DNA of 35,973 nt from Deltaproteobacteria bacterium (GCA_024276935.1 JAJRWH010000024.1:1-35973), one strand, 5' to 3'; numbered from the stretch's first letter, positions 25,843 to 33,916 are shown. Translations and numbers: made by a program. The notes: a model not told the origin generated them from the sequence alone.

Positions 25843-27108
25843 TCAGGAGCGTTGGAAGGTGCTCTCGGCAAAGGAATATTTGAAATTCATATGATCGGTA
25901 TAGGTTTCGTTAAGGATAGCGACGACATCCTCAGTAAAGACCAGTTCTTCATCGGTGGGGATAACGAAAACCTTGACCGGTGAATCCGGGGTCGAGATCA
26001 TGGTCTCTTTTTTACGTGTCATGGTATTGCGATTTTTGATCTTGTCGAGCACAATCCCCATGTGGCTCAGGTTCTCGAGAGCCTTTTCACGAATCAGCCA
26101 GCCCATTTCACCAACGCCTGCGGTAAACACAACCGCATCAAGGGCACCGAGTCCCGCCATATAGGAACCGATATATTTTTTCAGGCGATAGGCTTCGATA
26201 TCAAGAGCCAGCTGGCAGCGTTGATCCCCTTTTTCTGCCGCTTCAATGACATCACGCCGATCAGTGTATTGACCGGTCACACCAAATACCCCTGATTTTT
26301 TATTGAGAACCGAGTCAATCTCTTTGGCCGACAACCCTTCAACCTGCTGAATAAACATCGGCAGTGCCGGGTCAATATCTCCACAACGGGTTCCCATCAT
26401 GGCCCCTTCAAGCGGGGTCAGCCCCATCGAGGTATCGACTGAAATGCCGTTTTTGATCGCACAGTGAGACACCCCGTTACCAATATGCATGGTAATGATG
26501 TTGCAGTCTTTGGGGTCTTTGCCCAGCAGAACCGCTGCCCGTTTTGAGACATAAAGGTGGCTGGTGCCATGAAAACCGTAGCGACGCACACCATGCTCTT
26601 TATACCACTCGAAAGGAACCGGGTAGGTGTAGGCATGTTCCGGCATGGTCTGATGAAAGGCAGTGTCGAAAATAGCGATGTGCGGCACTTCAGGCAGAAC
26701 GGTCTGGGCGGCCTCTATCCCGGAAATGTTTGGCGGATTGTGCAGCGGCGCAAGATGCTGAACCTCTTTGATAACATTCAGCACATTTTCATCGATCTGC
26801 ACAGAACAGGTGAATTTCTCACCGCCATGAACCACACGGTGCCCAACCGCTGCGATCTGGCTCATGTCCTTGACCACACCTTCGCTGGCACTGGTCAGTG
26901 TTTTAACAATCAGTTGAACGGCAACCCGATGGTCGGGGCATTCGTATTCTTCGCGATAGGTTTCACGACCAGGAACTTCGTGGATGATGTACGAATCACC
27001 AATGGTGACCCTTTCGACCATCCCCTTGGCGATGACCTCTTTGCGGGTCCAGTCGAAGAGTTGGTACTTGACAGATGAGCTGCCACAGTTCAATGCCAGG
27101 ATGTCCAT
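25843..27108 (-). CDS. ackA: Acetate kinase
   Basis: The enzyme interconverts acetyl phosphate + ADP and acetate + ATP. The 421-aa product begins MDILALNCGSSSVKYQLF and has HRVVHGGEKF, IAIFDTAFHQTMPEHAYTYPVP, YGFHGTSHLYVS and the phosphate-binding HIGNGVSHCAIKNG, all ASKHA acetokinase motifs; PTDEELVF near the end supplies the catalytic-region glutamate. ATG at 27108 is used (AAGGAGAAAC upstream); the frame is open 50 codons further but without family similarity. No pta gene is adjacent. A divergent ferredoxin lies 316 bp away. Confidence 0.97.
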   Translation of the reverse strand: MDILALNCGSSSVKYQLFDWTRKEVIAKGMVERVTIGDSYIIHEVPGRETYREEYECPDHRVAVQLIVKTLTSASEGVVKDMSQIAAVGHRVVHGGEKFTCSVQIDENVLNVIKEVQHLAPLHNPPNISGIEAAQTVLPEVPHIAIFDTAFHQTMPEHAYTYPVPFEWYKEHGVRRYGFHGTSHLYVSKRAAVLLGKDPKDCNIITMHIGNGVSHCAIKNGISVDTSMGLTPLEGAMMGTRCGDIDPALPMFIQQVEGLSAKEIDSVLNKKSGVFGVTGQYTDRRDVIEAAEKGDQRCQLALDIEAYRLKKYIGSYMAGLGALDAVVFTAGVGEMGWLIREKALENLSHMGIVLDKIKNRNTMTRKKETMISTPDSPVKVFVIPTDEELVFTEDVVAILNETYTDHMNFKYSFAESTFQRS

Positions 27109-27424
27109 TTTGTTTCTCCTTGATTGCAGTAAAAATAAATCTTGCCGATAACAAAATTGCACAGCGGTTTCAGTGAGCTTGAAGCTGCGAAACTTTTTTT
27201 TAGCGAAACTGGAAAAATCCCTTGTAAGTCGCACAGTTGCGTGGCGAAAGGGACGCACAGCCTAGCTCAAATCAGGGTGGAAACGCAAGGAATATTGCCC
27301 ACAGAATAAATTTCGGTCAGACTACTTTACAGCGAAAATAACTTGCAGTAGAGTATACGCCGAACTCAGGACCCTGGCGGGTGAATCGCCGGGGCCAAAC
27401 AAACTCGTAGAGGAGGAAAAACCG
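27109..27424. other. Gene-free divergent region between ackA and the ferredoxin gene
   Basis: This is the only gene-free stretch above 300 bp (316 bp). It contains the ackA leader, a candidate ferredoxin promoter (27326-27354), and four copies of GCGAAA on the plus strand at 27187, 27204, 27244 and 27332, the first two extended to GCGAAACT around an A/T-rich tract. I see no coding potential or known riboswitch. Confidence 0.6.
27326..27354 (+). promoter_or_regulatory. Candidate promoter of the ferredoxin gene
   Basis: TTTACA (five of six consensus), a 17-bp spacer and TAGAGT (four of six consensus) end 70 bp before the ferredoxin ATG. Spacing is ideal and the hexamers are moderate. Confidence 0.5.
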
Positions 27425-27592
27425 ATGGCCCATACAATTTCTGATGAGTGCATCAACTGCGCTGCCTGCGAGCCGGTCTGTCCGGTCGAAGCTATTTCTG
27501 AGCAGGGTGACGTTCGCGTTATCGATGCCGCAACCTGTACCGATTGTGGTGCATGTGTTGATTCCTGCCCGGTAGATGCTATCTCCGCCTGA
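27425..27592 (+). CDS. 2[4Fe-4S] ferredoxin
   Basis: A 55-aa clostridial-type ferredoxin, a soluble low-potential electron carrier. Two symmetrical motifs are intact: C9-x2-C12-x2-C15-x3-C19-P and C38-x2-C41-x2-C44-x3-C48-P, which would bind two [4Fe-4S] clusters by cross-sharing the last cysteine. The strong ribosome-binding site GAGGAGG precedes the ATG, suggesting high expression. It is monocistronic, with its own candidate promoter and a bidirectional terminator. Physiological partners are not shown by the sequence; ferredoxin-linked pyruvate metabolism is a reasonable guess. Confidence 0.96.
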   Translation: MAHTISDECINCAACEPVCPVEAISEQGDVRVIDAATCTDCGACVDSCPVDAISA

Positions 27593-27621
27593 TTCAGGCG
27601 CCAGGTAGTAAGTTACAGGCA

Positions 27622-27663
27622 ATAAAAAACGGCGATCCGATTTTTCGGGTCGCCGTTTTTTAT
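27622..27663. terminator. Bidirectional terminator after the ferredoxin gene
   Basis: A 19-bp stem (ATAAAAAACGGCGATCCGA against its complement with one G-U pair) with a TTTT loop ends in TTTTTTAT. A-run and T-run flanks make it usable by the convergent DUF3426 gene as well. Confidence 0.93.
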
Positions 27664-27690
27664 TGAAAAAGTTGTTCGCAGGAGTTTGCG

Positions 27691-28866
27691 TTATTGAGCC
27701 GCCGGTTTGCTGTCAGCGACTTCAACGACAAATTCCGAGAGGGTTTTAGGCAGTTTGCGAAAAACAATGGTGAAAGGAATCGACTGCCCCGGTGTGACAT
27801 TGAGATTGGCCAGTGATTCACCAAACTGGTTGCCCATCATCTCTTCCATTTTGCTGTATGAGAGCTTGCGCAGGTCATTGTCGCTGATCGGATTACCGCA
27901 GAAGATGGTTTTTTGCAACAGCTGTTTGCCATTCTTGTCAAAAATGATTCCCTTGACCTGAATAGCGGCCTGGGCTTCTTTGCGATCATTGATTGCAATC
28001 CCGCGGATGACGAATATTTCACCCTCTTTTCGATTGCGAATAAAGCTTCCCTGCAGGTTGGTCAGCCTGATATCCCCTTCAAGCTCTGTGACCAGAGGCT
28101 GGCCGGTCAAATTTGCAATCAGCTGCTCAATGCCTGCCGGTCCGTTTTGCCATACCAGAACACCGCCAGCGACCAGAATTGCAACGATCAGAATCAGAAT
28201 AAAGAGAATAACAACCGACAACGGGCTACGGCGTGCAGGTTTGCTCGAAGAGACAACCGTGGGCTGGCTCGTTTCGTCGGGGTCAGAATCGTTGTCGGCC
28301 TGGGGCATCGAGATATCGTCAAGAGAGGAGTCTTCGGCAAAACTTTCCGCCAGCAGGTCATCATTGGCCGGGGCTTGGCTTTGTGCTGGGGTAAAGCTGA
28401 ATTCTTCCTGGCCGGGGTCCGGGTCGAGCGCCGGGTCGTCATTTGTTGTTGCGGGTTCGCCAAAGGCGAAGGGCTCTTCCTCTTCGCCGGACTCAAGTTC
28501 TTCGTCAAGGCTGACATTGCCGTAATCTTCACCGAATGAAAAATCATCAGCATCGCTGGCAGGATCCTCATCAAATGCAGCCGGATCAAATTCGTCATTT
28601 GTTCCCGTACCGATTTCTGAAGATTCGAAATCATCAAAACCGAAATCACCGTCAGGGGACGCCGGGGAACTGTCTTCTGTTTCTGGCGGGTTGGCGGCAG
28701 AAGTTATTTCGTCGGACAGGAGTTGCTCATCGCCGGGGGTCGGTTCGGGAGCGGCAACAGCAAATATATGTTTGCAGCGGGCACAGCGAATTTTTGCCCC
28801 TTGCGCCGGGATCTTGCTTTCATCGACCCTGAAACGGGTAGAACATTCCGGGCAGGATATGATCAT
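27691..28866 (-). CDS. Zinc-ribbon (MJ0042) / DUF3426 membrane protein with acidic linker
   Basis: The 391-aa product opens with an MJ0042-type zinc ribbon (C5, C8, C28, C31). A very acidic, low-complexity linker (about 40-205) follows, then basic residues and one membrane segment (about 217-238). The C-terminal DUF3426-like domain (NLQGSFIRNRKEG, IRGIAINDRKEA, and VTPGQSIPFTIVF) should lie outside the cytoplasm. The linker repeats a short Phe-x-Phe-acidic pattern four times. Function of this architecture is unknown. ATG at 28866 has GGAGAG upstream. It lies 63 bp after hpt on the same strand and is probably cotranscribed. Confidence 0.85.
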   Translation of the reverse strand: MIISCPECSTRFRVDESKIPAQGAKIRCARCKHIFAVAAPEPTPGDEQLLSDEITSAANPPETEDSSPASPDGDFGFDDFESSEIGTGTNDEFDPAAFDEDPASDADDFSFGEDYGNVSLDEELESGEEEEPFAFGEPATTNDDPALDPDPGQEEFSFTPAQSQAPANDDLLAESFAEDSSLDDISMPQADNDSDPDETSQPTVVSSSKPARRSPLSVVILFILILIVAILVAGGVLVWQNGPAGIEQLIANLTGQPLVTELEGDIRLTNLQGSFIRNRKEGEIFVIRGIAINDRKEAQAAIQVKGIIFDKNGKQLLQKTIFCGNPISDNDLRKLSYSKMEEMMGNQFGESLANLNVTPGQSIPFTIVFRKLPKTLSEFVVEVADSKPAAQ

Positions 28867-28929
28867 GGGTAGCTCTCCTGTTTTTGTATCAAAAAAACCG
28901 TGGCAAAAGGTTTCTACAACGGTAAAAAA

Positions 28930-29463
28930 TCAAAAGCCTTCAACAGTATAGATGTCTGGAAGGTTTCGATAGTGTTCATCATAATCAAGGCCATAGCCGA
29001 TGATAAAACCATCATCCATGGTCATGCCGACGTAGTCGGCCTCTATTTCCACCTCGCGTCGGCTCCGTTTGTCGATCAGGGTACAGATTTTGAGGGAACG
29101 AGGTTCCTGAAGCAACAATTTATTGAAAAGACATTCGAGAGTATAACCGCTATCGATAATATCCTCGACAATAATGACATCGCGCCCCTTGATAGGCATT
29201 TCAAGTTCTTTGCGAAACTCGATGATGCCCGATGAGCGAGTGTCTGAGCCGTAACTGGCCAGACGGACAAAATCGATCATTGTCGGGATTTCAATTTCAC
29301 GAATCAGGTCGGCGACAAAAAGAAATGAACCTTTCAAGACCCCGACCAGAAGAATATCGCGCTGAGGGAAATCGCGACTGATCTCTTTGCCCAGTCGTTT
29401 AATTTCTTCGGCAATGCGTTCACGGGAATAGAGGATTTTCAACTTTTCACGGGGGATTGGCAC
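28930..29463 (-). CDS. hpt: Hypoxanthine phosphoribosyltransferase
   Basis: Purine salvage enzyme joining hypoxanthine (and often guanine) to PRPP. The 177-aa product contains LLVGVLKGSFLFVADLIREI, the flexible-loop region SYGSDTRSSG, and the PRPP-binding motif VIIVEDIIDSGYTL at residues 96-109 with its acidic pair E100-D101. LIDKRSRREVEIEADYVG and DGFIIGYGLDYDEHYRNLP complete the family pattern. The start is GTG at 29463 with AAGGAGA upstream. It is divergent from the DUF1573 gene. Confidence 0.96.
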   Translation of the reverse strand: MPIPREKLKILYSRERIAEEIKRLGKEISRDFPQRDILLVGVLKGSFLFVADLIREIEIPTMIDFVRLASYGSDTRSSGIIEFRKELEMPIKGRDVIIVEDIIDSGYTLECLFNKLLLQEPRSLKICTLIDKRSRREVEIEADYVGMTMDDGFIIGYGLDYDEHYRNLPDIYTVEGF

Positions 29464-29494
29464 AGGGGTCTCCTTGTTGCTTGATTAAACGCAT

Positions 29495-29524
29495 TCTATA
29501 TCAGGAAGCTGGCTGTGCTGTCAA
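29495..29524 (-). promoter_or_regulatory. Sigma70-type promoter for hpt
   Basis: On the minus strand a perfect TTGACA (29524-29519) is followed after 18 bp by TATAGA (29500-29495, four of six consensus), giving a leader of roughly 25 bases before the GTG of hpt. Confidence 0.6.
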
Positions 29525-29567
29525 TGAATTCAACGGTTGCCGAGGCTGGTTTGATTTGTGGGGATTA

Positions 29568-29576
29568 TGCTATAAT
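29568..29576 (+). promoter_or_regulatory. Extended -10 promoter for the DUF1573 gene
   Basis: A perfect TATAAT preceded by TG one base earlier (TGCTATAAT) makes a consensus extended -10 element. No good -35 lies 17 bp upstream, as is common for this class. Predicted leader length is about 45 bases to the GTG at 29628. Confidence 0.65.
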
Positions 29577-29627
29577 TTCGAATCGTTGTGTGTTTTTCAA
29601 TTTGTCGTTGTGAAAGGATGGTTTCCG

Positions 29628-30305
29628 GTGCCAAGGCTTCTGCAATTGTTGTTGATCTTTCTGGTGATTCCCCTGCCCACTCTGGCCGCTCCCTCTTTGG
29701 CAGTAAAAAATCTTGAGTATGATTTTGGAGAAGTCCCACAGGGAAACAAAGTCAGTTATACTTTCCGTTTCCGCAATGACGGTGATGAGTTGCTCGAAAT
29801 TTTGTCAGTCAGCAGTTCCTGTGGCTGTACGGCAGCGTTACTCTCCTCCCGCCGGATTGCCCCGGGTGACATGGGTGAGGTGAAAGCTGTTTTTGATTCG
29901 AGCCGTTTTCGGGGCCGGGTGACCAAAACCATTACCCTGAAGACCAATGCTCCGGATCATCCGCAGGTCTACTTCAAACTGAAGGGGACCGTCAAAGAGC
30001 TATTGGGGATATCGACGACGCGCATCTCCTGGACCTGGGCGACTCCCGGGTTGATCGGTCATGCGAAGGTGATCCTCAGTAATCACAGCCAGCAACAGAT
30101 TGTTCTGCAAGCGGCCCGCACCACCAACCCACAGTTGACCGCTACGCTGGATCGCCTTGATCTGCCCCCCGGAGAAAAGGCAATCCTGAGTGTCAGCGGA
30201 TCCTTGCCGTCAGGGGAAAAACGGATCAATGGATATGTGCTGGTCAATACCAACTTCAAACCGGTCTCGCAATTGCGCGTTTCAGTTTCGGGCCGTTTGA
30301 AATAG
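29628..30305 (+). CDS. Secreted DUF1573-domain protein
   Basis: The 225-aa product has a signal peptide (hydrophobic residues 4-19, likely cleavage after TLA20) and an Ig-like DUF1573 domain: YDFGEVPQGNKVSYTFRFRN, then SVSSSCGCTAA with the conserved CGC (C65, C67), and GRVTKTITLKTNAP. A second beta-sandwich-like half follows without cysteines. DUF1573 proteins are exported; no biochemical role is established. GTG at 29628 is chosen because AAAGGA lies nine bases before it and the signal peptide begins right there, although the frame is open back to 29457. It precedes the Rieske gene by 122 bp with no terminator between. Confidence 0.85.
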   Translation: MPRLLQLLLIFLVIPLPTLAAPSLAVKNLEYDFGEVPQGNKVSYTFRFRNDGDELLEILSVSSSCGCTAALLSSRRIAPGDMGEVKAVFDSSRFRGRVTKTITLKTNAPDHPQVYFKLKGTVKELLGISTTRISWTWATPGLIGHAKVILSNHSQQQIVLQAARTTNPQLTATLDRLDLPPGEKAILSVSGSLPSGEKRINGYVLVNTNFKPVSQLRVSVSGRLK

Positions 30306-30427
30306 ACAATCCTTGTTTTGTCGCCATTTACGCCGTGGCGGGATGTTGTTGTTCGCTAAACAGACGGTTGTTCGGGTCTTGTACAACTGTCGTCGCCACT
30401 AAATCCCATCTGTGTGGAGGGTGTCAC

Positions 30428-30862
30428 ATGAGTGAAACGTCAGCAACAAACCAACAACGTCGGACTTTTCTGGGGATTCTCCTCGGCGGGGTCGGAGCGA
30501 CCCTGGGAGCTGTTTTTGCCTGGCCGGTTTTTCGCTTTTTGGCCCCAAGAGAGACTGGCGGAGCCGGTTCTCTGGTCAGGGTGGCCAAAAAGGATGTTCA
30601 GGTTGGTGGGGCATTTTTCTTCAATTACAAGGGGCATCCTGCTGTGGTATTACAACCCAAGGCGGGGGACTACATCGCGCTGACGGCGGTTTGCACCCAT
30701 CTGGGTTGTATCGTCAAGTGGGTCAACGAAAAGGGAGAGTTTCTCTGTCCCTGTCATGGTGGGCGCTTTTCTGCCACAGGCCAGGTTCTGGGAGGACCGC
30801 CCCCAAGACCGCTGGAAACCTATAGCGTAAAAATTGAAGAGACCGACCTGGTTGTCGGATAG
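30428..30862 (+). CDS. Rieske [2Fe-2S] protein of a bc-type complex
   Basis: The high-potential iron-sulfur subunit of a quinol-oxidising bc complex. The 144-aa product has a Tat-like twin arginine (QQRRTFLG, residues 9-16) before one N-terminal membrane helix (14-38). The Rieske fold follows with C89-T-H91-L-G-C94 and C107-P-C109-H110: C89, H91, C107 and H110 bind the cluster, and C94/C109 can form the disulfide. ATG at 30428 is preferred (GTGGAGGG upstream). It is followed ten bases later by the cytochrome b gene. Confidence 0.95.
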   Translation: MSETSATNQQRRTFLGILLGGVGATLGAVFAWPVFRFLAPRETGGAGSLVRVAKKDVQVGGAFFFNYKGHPAVVLQPKAGDYIALTAVCTHLGCIVKWVNEKGEFLCPCHGGRFSATGQVLGGPPPRPLETYSVKIEETDLVVG

Positions 30863-30872
30863 GGAGGGTTCG

Positions 30873-31973
30873 ATGAATCTACCAAAACTGGCTGTTGACT
30901 GGCTCGACAATCGCCTAGGGATCAAAGACCTGATTCACCAGAATATGGGGGGCTACTTACTGCCGCGTAACGTCAATATCTGGTACACCATGGGGGCAGT
31001 CCTGATGGCGTTGTTCGGGTTGCAGTTTCTGACCGGCATTCTGCTGCTGGTCTACTATGTTCCCGATACCGAAAAAGCCTTTGCCAGCGTAACCGCCATC
31101 ATGAACGAGGTGCCGTACGGCTGGTTGTTCCGTTATCTTCATGTTGTCGGTTCCAATCTGATTATCATTTTTATGCTGTTGCATATGATGTCGGTTCTTT
31201 TCATGGGCAGCTACAAGCGTCCGCGGGAATTGACCTGGGTTTCAGGTTTTACCCTGCTCAATCTGGGGATGGTTTTTTGCCTGACCGGTTATCTGTTGCC
31301 CTGGAGTCAACTCTCTTTCTGGGCAACGACCGTGGCCACCGATGCCGCAGGGGCGATTCCCTTTGTGGGTGATTTTCTGGTGTCGTTCCTACGGGGCGGG
31401 CCATCAGTCGGAGCTGCGACCCTGGGGCGTTTTTTCGCCCTGCACGTGATGATTCTCCCCCTGGGGTTGATGGGGCTGGTTGGCTTTCATCTGTTCTGTG
31501 TCCGACGGGCAGGGATCTCACAGCCCCCATTCGGCAAAGATTACAAACCACGTACCTTTGGTCCCGGATTTGAGCACGAGCATCATCCCGATGGTGTTCC
31601 TTTTCATCCCAATTATACGATCAAAGACCTGTCGATGACCTTCTTTGCCCTGGCGGCTTTGGTGGCGATCAGTTTTTATGCCCCCTGGATTTTTATCCCG
31701 CCAGAGGCTCTGGTTCCCGCTGATCCCTTTGTAACCCCCGAGCATATCAAGCCTGAATGGTACTTTCTCTGGGCCTATCAGACCTTGAAGATTTTCCCGA
31801 GTAAACTGCTTGGGTTGGCGGCTCAGGGGGCGGCAATGACCTTTATTGCCCTTTTGCCGTTCATCGACCGTGGGCCTGAACGTCGTCCATTCAAGCGGCC
31901 CTTGTTTCTCACCTGCTATCTGCTCGGTATCTTGCTTTTCGTCGGGCTGTCGATCTGGGGGCATTTCTCATGA
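30873..31973 (+). CDS. Cytochrome b subunit of a bc-type complex
   Basis: The quinol-oxidising, diheme b subunit. The 366-aa product has about eight membrane helices and both halves of the b family in one chain. Heme ligands are H90/H104 (13 residues between) and H191/H206 (14 between, as in b6-type proteins). The Qo-site motif is PEWY at 294-297. A histidine-rich loop (EHEHH, 234-238) lies between the halves. ATG at 30873 has AGGGAGGG upstream; its stop overlaps the next gene start by four bases (ATGA). Confidence 0.95.
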   Translation: MNLPKLAVDWLDNRLGIKDLIHQNMGGYLLPRNVNIWYTMGAVLMALFGLQFLTGILLLVYYVPDTEKAFASVTAIMNEVPYGWLFRYLHVVGSNLIIIFMLLHMMSVLFMGSYKRPRELTWVSGFTLLNLGMVFCLTGYLLPWSQLSFWATTVATDAAGAIPFVGDFLVSFLRGGPSVGAATLGRFFALHVMILPLGLMGLVGFHLFCVRRAGISQPPFGKDYKPRTFGPGFEHEHHPDGVPFHPNYTIKDLSMTFFALAALVAISFYAPWIFIPPEALVPADPFVTPEHIKPEWYFLWAYQTLKIFPSKLLGLAAQGAAMTFIALLPFIDRGPERRPFKRPLFLTCYLLGILLFVGLSIWGHFS

Positions 31974-32755
31974 TACGGACACTGTTGACACTATTGGTCT
32001 TATCGGTTTTGTGCGGACCCGGACTGGCTGAAGAAACGGTCTGTCTGCAATGTCACGGCGGGCAGGAAGGACGTCTTGGCGCACCCGTAGCACTGTGGAA
32101 AACAAGCGTCCATGCGGCAAACGGTATTTCGTGCCATGATTGCCACGGGGGTGACCCCACCGATTTCGGGACGGCGATGGATCCTGACAAGGGATTTATC
32201 GGGGCTCCTGAGTATGAAGAGGTTCCGGCTTTTTGCGGTCGGTGCCATTTGGGAGTTCGTGAGGATTACTCATCAAGTGCCCATGGTAAAGCGTTGAATC
32301 GTGGTGGGGCGCAATGTGTCGTGTGCCATGGAAATCACGCCGTCCAGGAAGCTTCAATCGACCTGATCAATGAAAAGAGTTGCAGCCGTTGTCATAGTTA
32401 TGAGCGGGCCGCCAAGGTCAAAAAAGCCATCGCCCAGACCGAAGTGAATCTGCAGCAGCTCGAGGATCAGCTTGTTGAGCTTCATCGGGTTGGAATCGAT
32501 ACCCAGAAAATCAGCGGCCAGCTTTTTGCCAGCCGGAATGATTTCAGGCGCTTGTTTCACACCGTCAATGTTGAAAAGATGGAAGCAAGTACCGCCGGGT
32601 TCGCTACCCGTCTGAGCAAGATAGAGAGCCAGATTCAGACGATCAAGAATGAATTGTCACAGCGCAAGATGATCGGTGGTCTGGTTGTTCTTCTGTTGGT
32701 TATCGGTGGTTGTATTGCCATGCTGATTCGCAAGAGTTATCACGAAGAAGAGTAG
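31970..32755 (+). CDS. Membrane-anchored pentaheme cytochrome c
   Basis: The 261-aa product has a signal peptide (1-20), then five CxxCH heme-binding motifs: C25-H29, C55-H59, C89-H93, C116-H120 and C138-H142. Candidate distal ligands include H48, H105 and H123. A helical, probably coiled-coil stretch (about 145-232) leads to a C-terminal membrane helix (about 235-253) with a short cytoplasmic tail. It would sit on the periplasmic face. It takes the place of cytochrome c1 next to the Rieske and b genes and overlaps the b gene by four bases, so it is very likely the electron exit of the complex. Confidence 0.93.
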   Translation: MIRTLLTLLVLSVLCGPGLAEETVCLQCHGGQEGRLGAPVALWKTSVHAANGISCHDCHGGDPTDFGTAMDPDKGFIGAPEYEEVPAFCGRCHLGVREDYSSSAHGKALNRGGAQCVVCHGNHAVQEASIDLINEKSCSRCHSYERAAKVKKAIAQTEVNLQQLEDQLVELHRVGIDTQKISGQLFASRNDFRRLFHTVNVEKMEASTAGFATRLSKIESQIQTIKNELSQRKMIGGLVVLLLVIGGCIAMLIRKSYHEEE

Positions 32756-32758
32756 TCT

Positions 32759-33916
32759 ATGCCAGCAGCCTCAACGGGGCGCGGGGGATTGCCGACAATC
32801 GTTTTTACAACGATTCTCAGTTTTTCGGCTCTCTACGCGCCCCAGCCTTTGCTTCCCCTGCTGGCTCGCCAGTTATCGATAGAGCTTCCGGCAGCATCCT
32901 TGCTGATGACGGTTGTCTTTGTGCCGTTGAGTATTGCTCCGCTCGCCTATGGGCTTCTGTTGGGGACCGTCAGTCCACGGCGGATGCTCCAGGTGGCTGT
33001 TCCCCTGCTGGCTCTTTCCCAGATCCCCTTTCTGTTTGCTTCCAGTTACATTGTTTTGCTGGGTGCCCGTTTTGTCCAGGGGCTGTTGATTCCTGCCATC
33101 CTGACGGCTTTGATGACCTTTGCCGCGCAAAATCGCGGTGAATTGCAACGAGCCATGTCGGTTTACATCGCTTCTACCATTGTCGGTGGCTTTGCCGGTC
33201 GCGCCGTGTCCGGGGCGCTGGCCAGTGCTTTCAGCTGGCGGGCGCCATTTTTGTTTCTGTTGATCAGTCTGGCAATTTCATTTGTTTTTCTGCTTCGGTT
33301 ACCCGAACCAGGTGCGTTGAAAATACTTCGTCCCGATCCTCGTCGTTTACTCCAACTGCTGGCTGATTCACGGTTGCGAGTTTTCTATGTCGTTGTTTTT
33401 TGCTTTTTCTTCGCCTTTGCTGCGTTGATGAATTTTCTGCCATTTCGCTTAACCGCATTGCAGGGGACAACCAGCGAGTTGAAAATAGGCCTGACCTATT
33501 CAGGTTATCTTTTGGGAGTTGTCACCGCCCTGGGTTCTGCTGCAATCTGCAGACGTCTGGGGGGGGAACTGACAACAATCCGTGTTGGCCTCGCGATCTA
33601 TGCTTTGGCACTGCTCGGTTTTTTAACCGGGAACATAACCGTTCTTTTTGGGCTGATGTTTCTCTTCTGTGGTGCTATGTTCCTGGTTCACTCGACCTGT
33701 AGTGCTTATCTGAACAGGATCGGTGGTGGAGACAACGGGATGGTCAATGGTCTCTATGTTGCCAGCTATTATTTCGGTGGGATGCTCGGTTCTTTTCTGC
33801 CGGGGCTGGTCTATCGTCAATTTGGCTGGGTTGTTTTTGTTGTCAGTCTGTTTCTGATCGTTTGTTTCGCTATGGCAGTGCTGGGAACGGTTGGACGTTA
33901 TGTACGGGTCGATTAA
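32759..33916 (+). CDS. Major facilitator superfamily transporter
   Basis: The 385-aa product is almost entirely hydrophobic with about 12 membrane segments and begins with a short polar N terminus. Loop sequences such as YGLLLGTVSPRRMLQ between helices 2 and 3, and GGFAGRAVSGALASAFSWRAPFLF, resemble YnfM/multidrug-type MFS exporters. Substrate is unknown. It starts three bases after the pentaheme cytochrome stop and its stop overlaps the next start (TAATG), so it is part of the bc-complex transcript despite an apparently unrelated function. Confidence 0.88.
   Translation: MPAASTGRGGLPTIVFTTILSFSALYAPQPLLPLLARQLSIELPAASLLMTVVFVPLSIAPLAYGLLLGTVSPRRMLQVAVPLLALSQIPFLFASSYIVLLGARFVQGLLIPAILTALMTFAAQNRGELQRAMSVYIASTIVGGFAGRAVSGALASAFSWRAPFLFLLISLAISFVFLLRLPEPGALKILRPDPRRLLQLLADSRLRVFYVVVFCFFFAFAALMNFLPFRLTALQGTTSELKIGLTYSGYLLGVVTALGSAAICRRLGGELTTIRVGLAIYALALLGFLTGNITVLFGLMFLFCGAMFLVHSTCSAYLNRIGGGDNGMVNGLYVASYYFGGMLGSFLPGLVYRQFGWVVFVVSLFLIVCFAMAVLGTVGRYVRVD

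Noticed and set aside
27109-27258. 50-codon N-terminal extension of ackA
   Set aside because: The acetate kinase N terminus and an AAGGAG site coincide at 27108; the extension is basic and unconserved.
27317-27622. 101-codon minus-strand frame over the ferredoxin gene
   Set aside because: The plus-strand ferredoxin has both perfect cysteine motifs and a strong ribosome-binding site; the opposite frame has no supporting feature.
29457-29627. 57-codon extension of the DUF1573 gene, overlapping hpt
   Set aside because: It would place the signal peptide internally and run through the promoter region; GTG at 29628 has a ribosome-binding site and starts the signal peptide.
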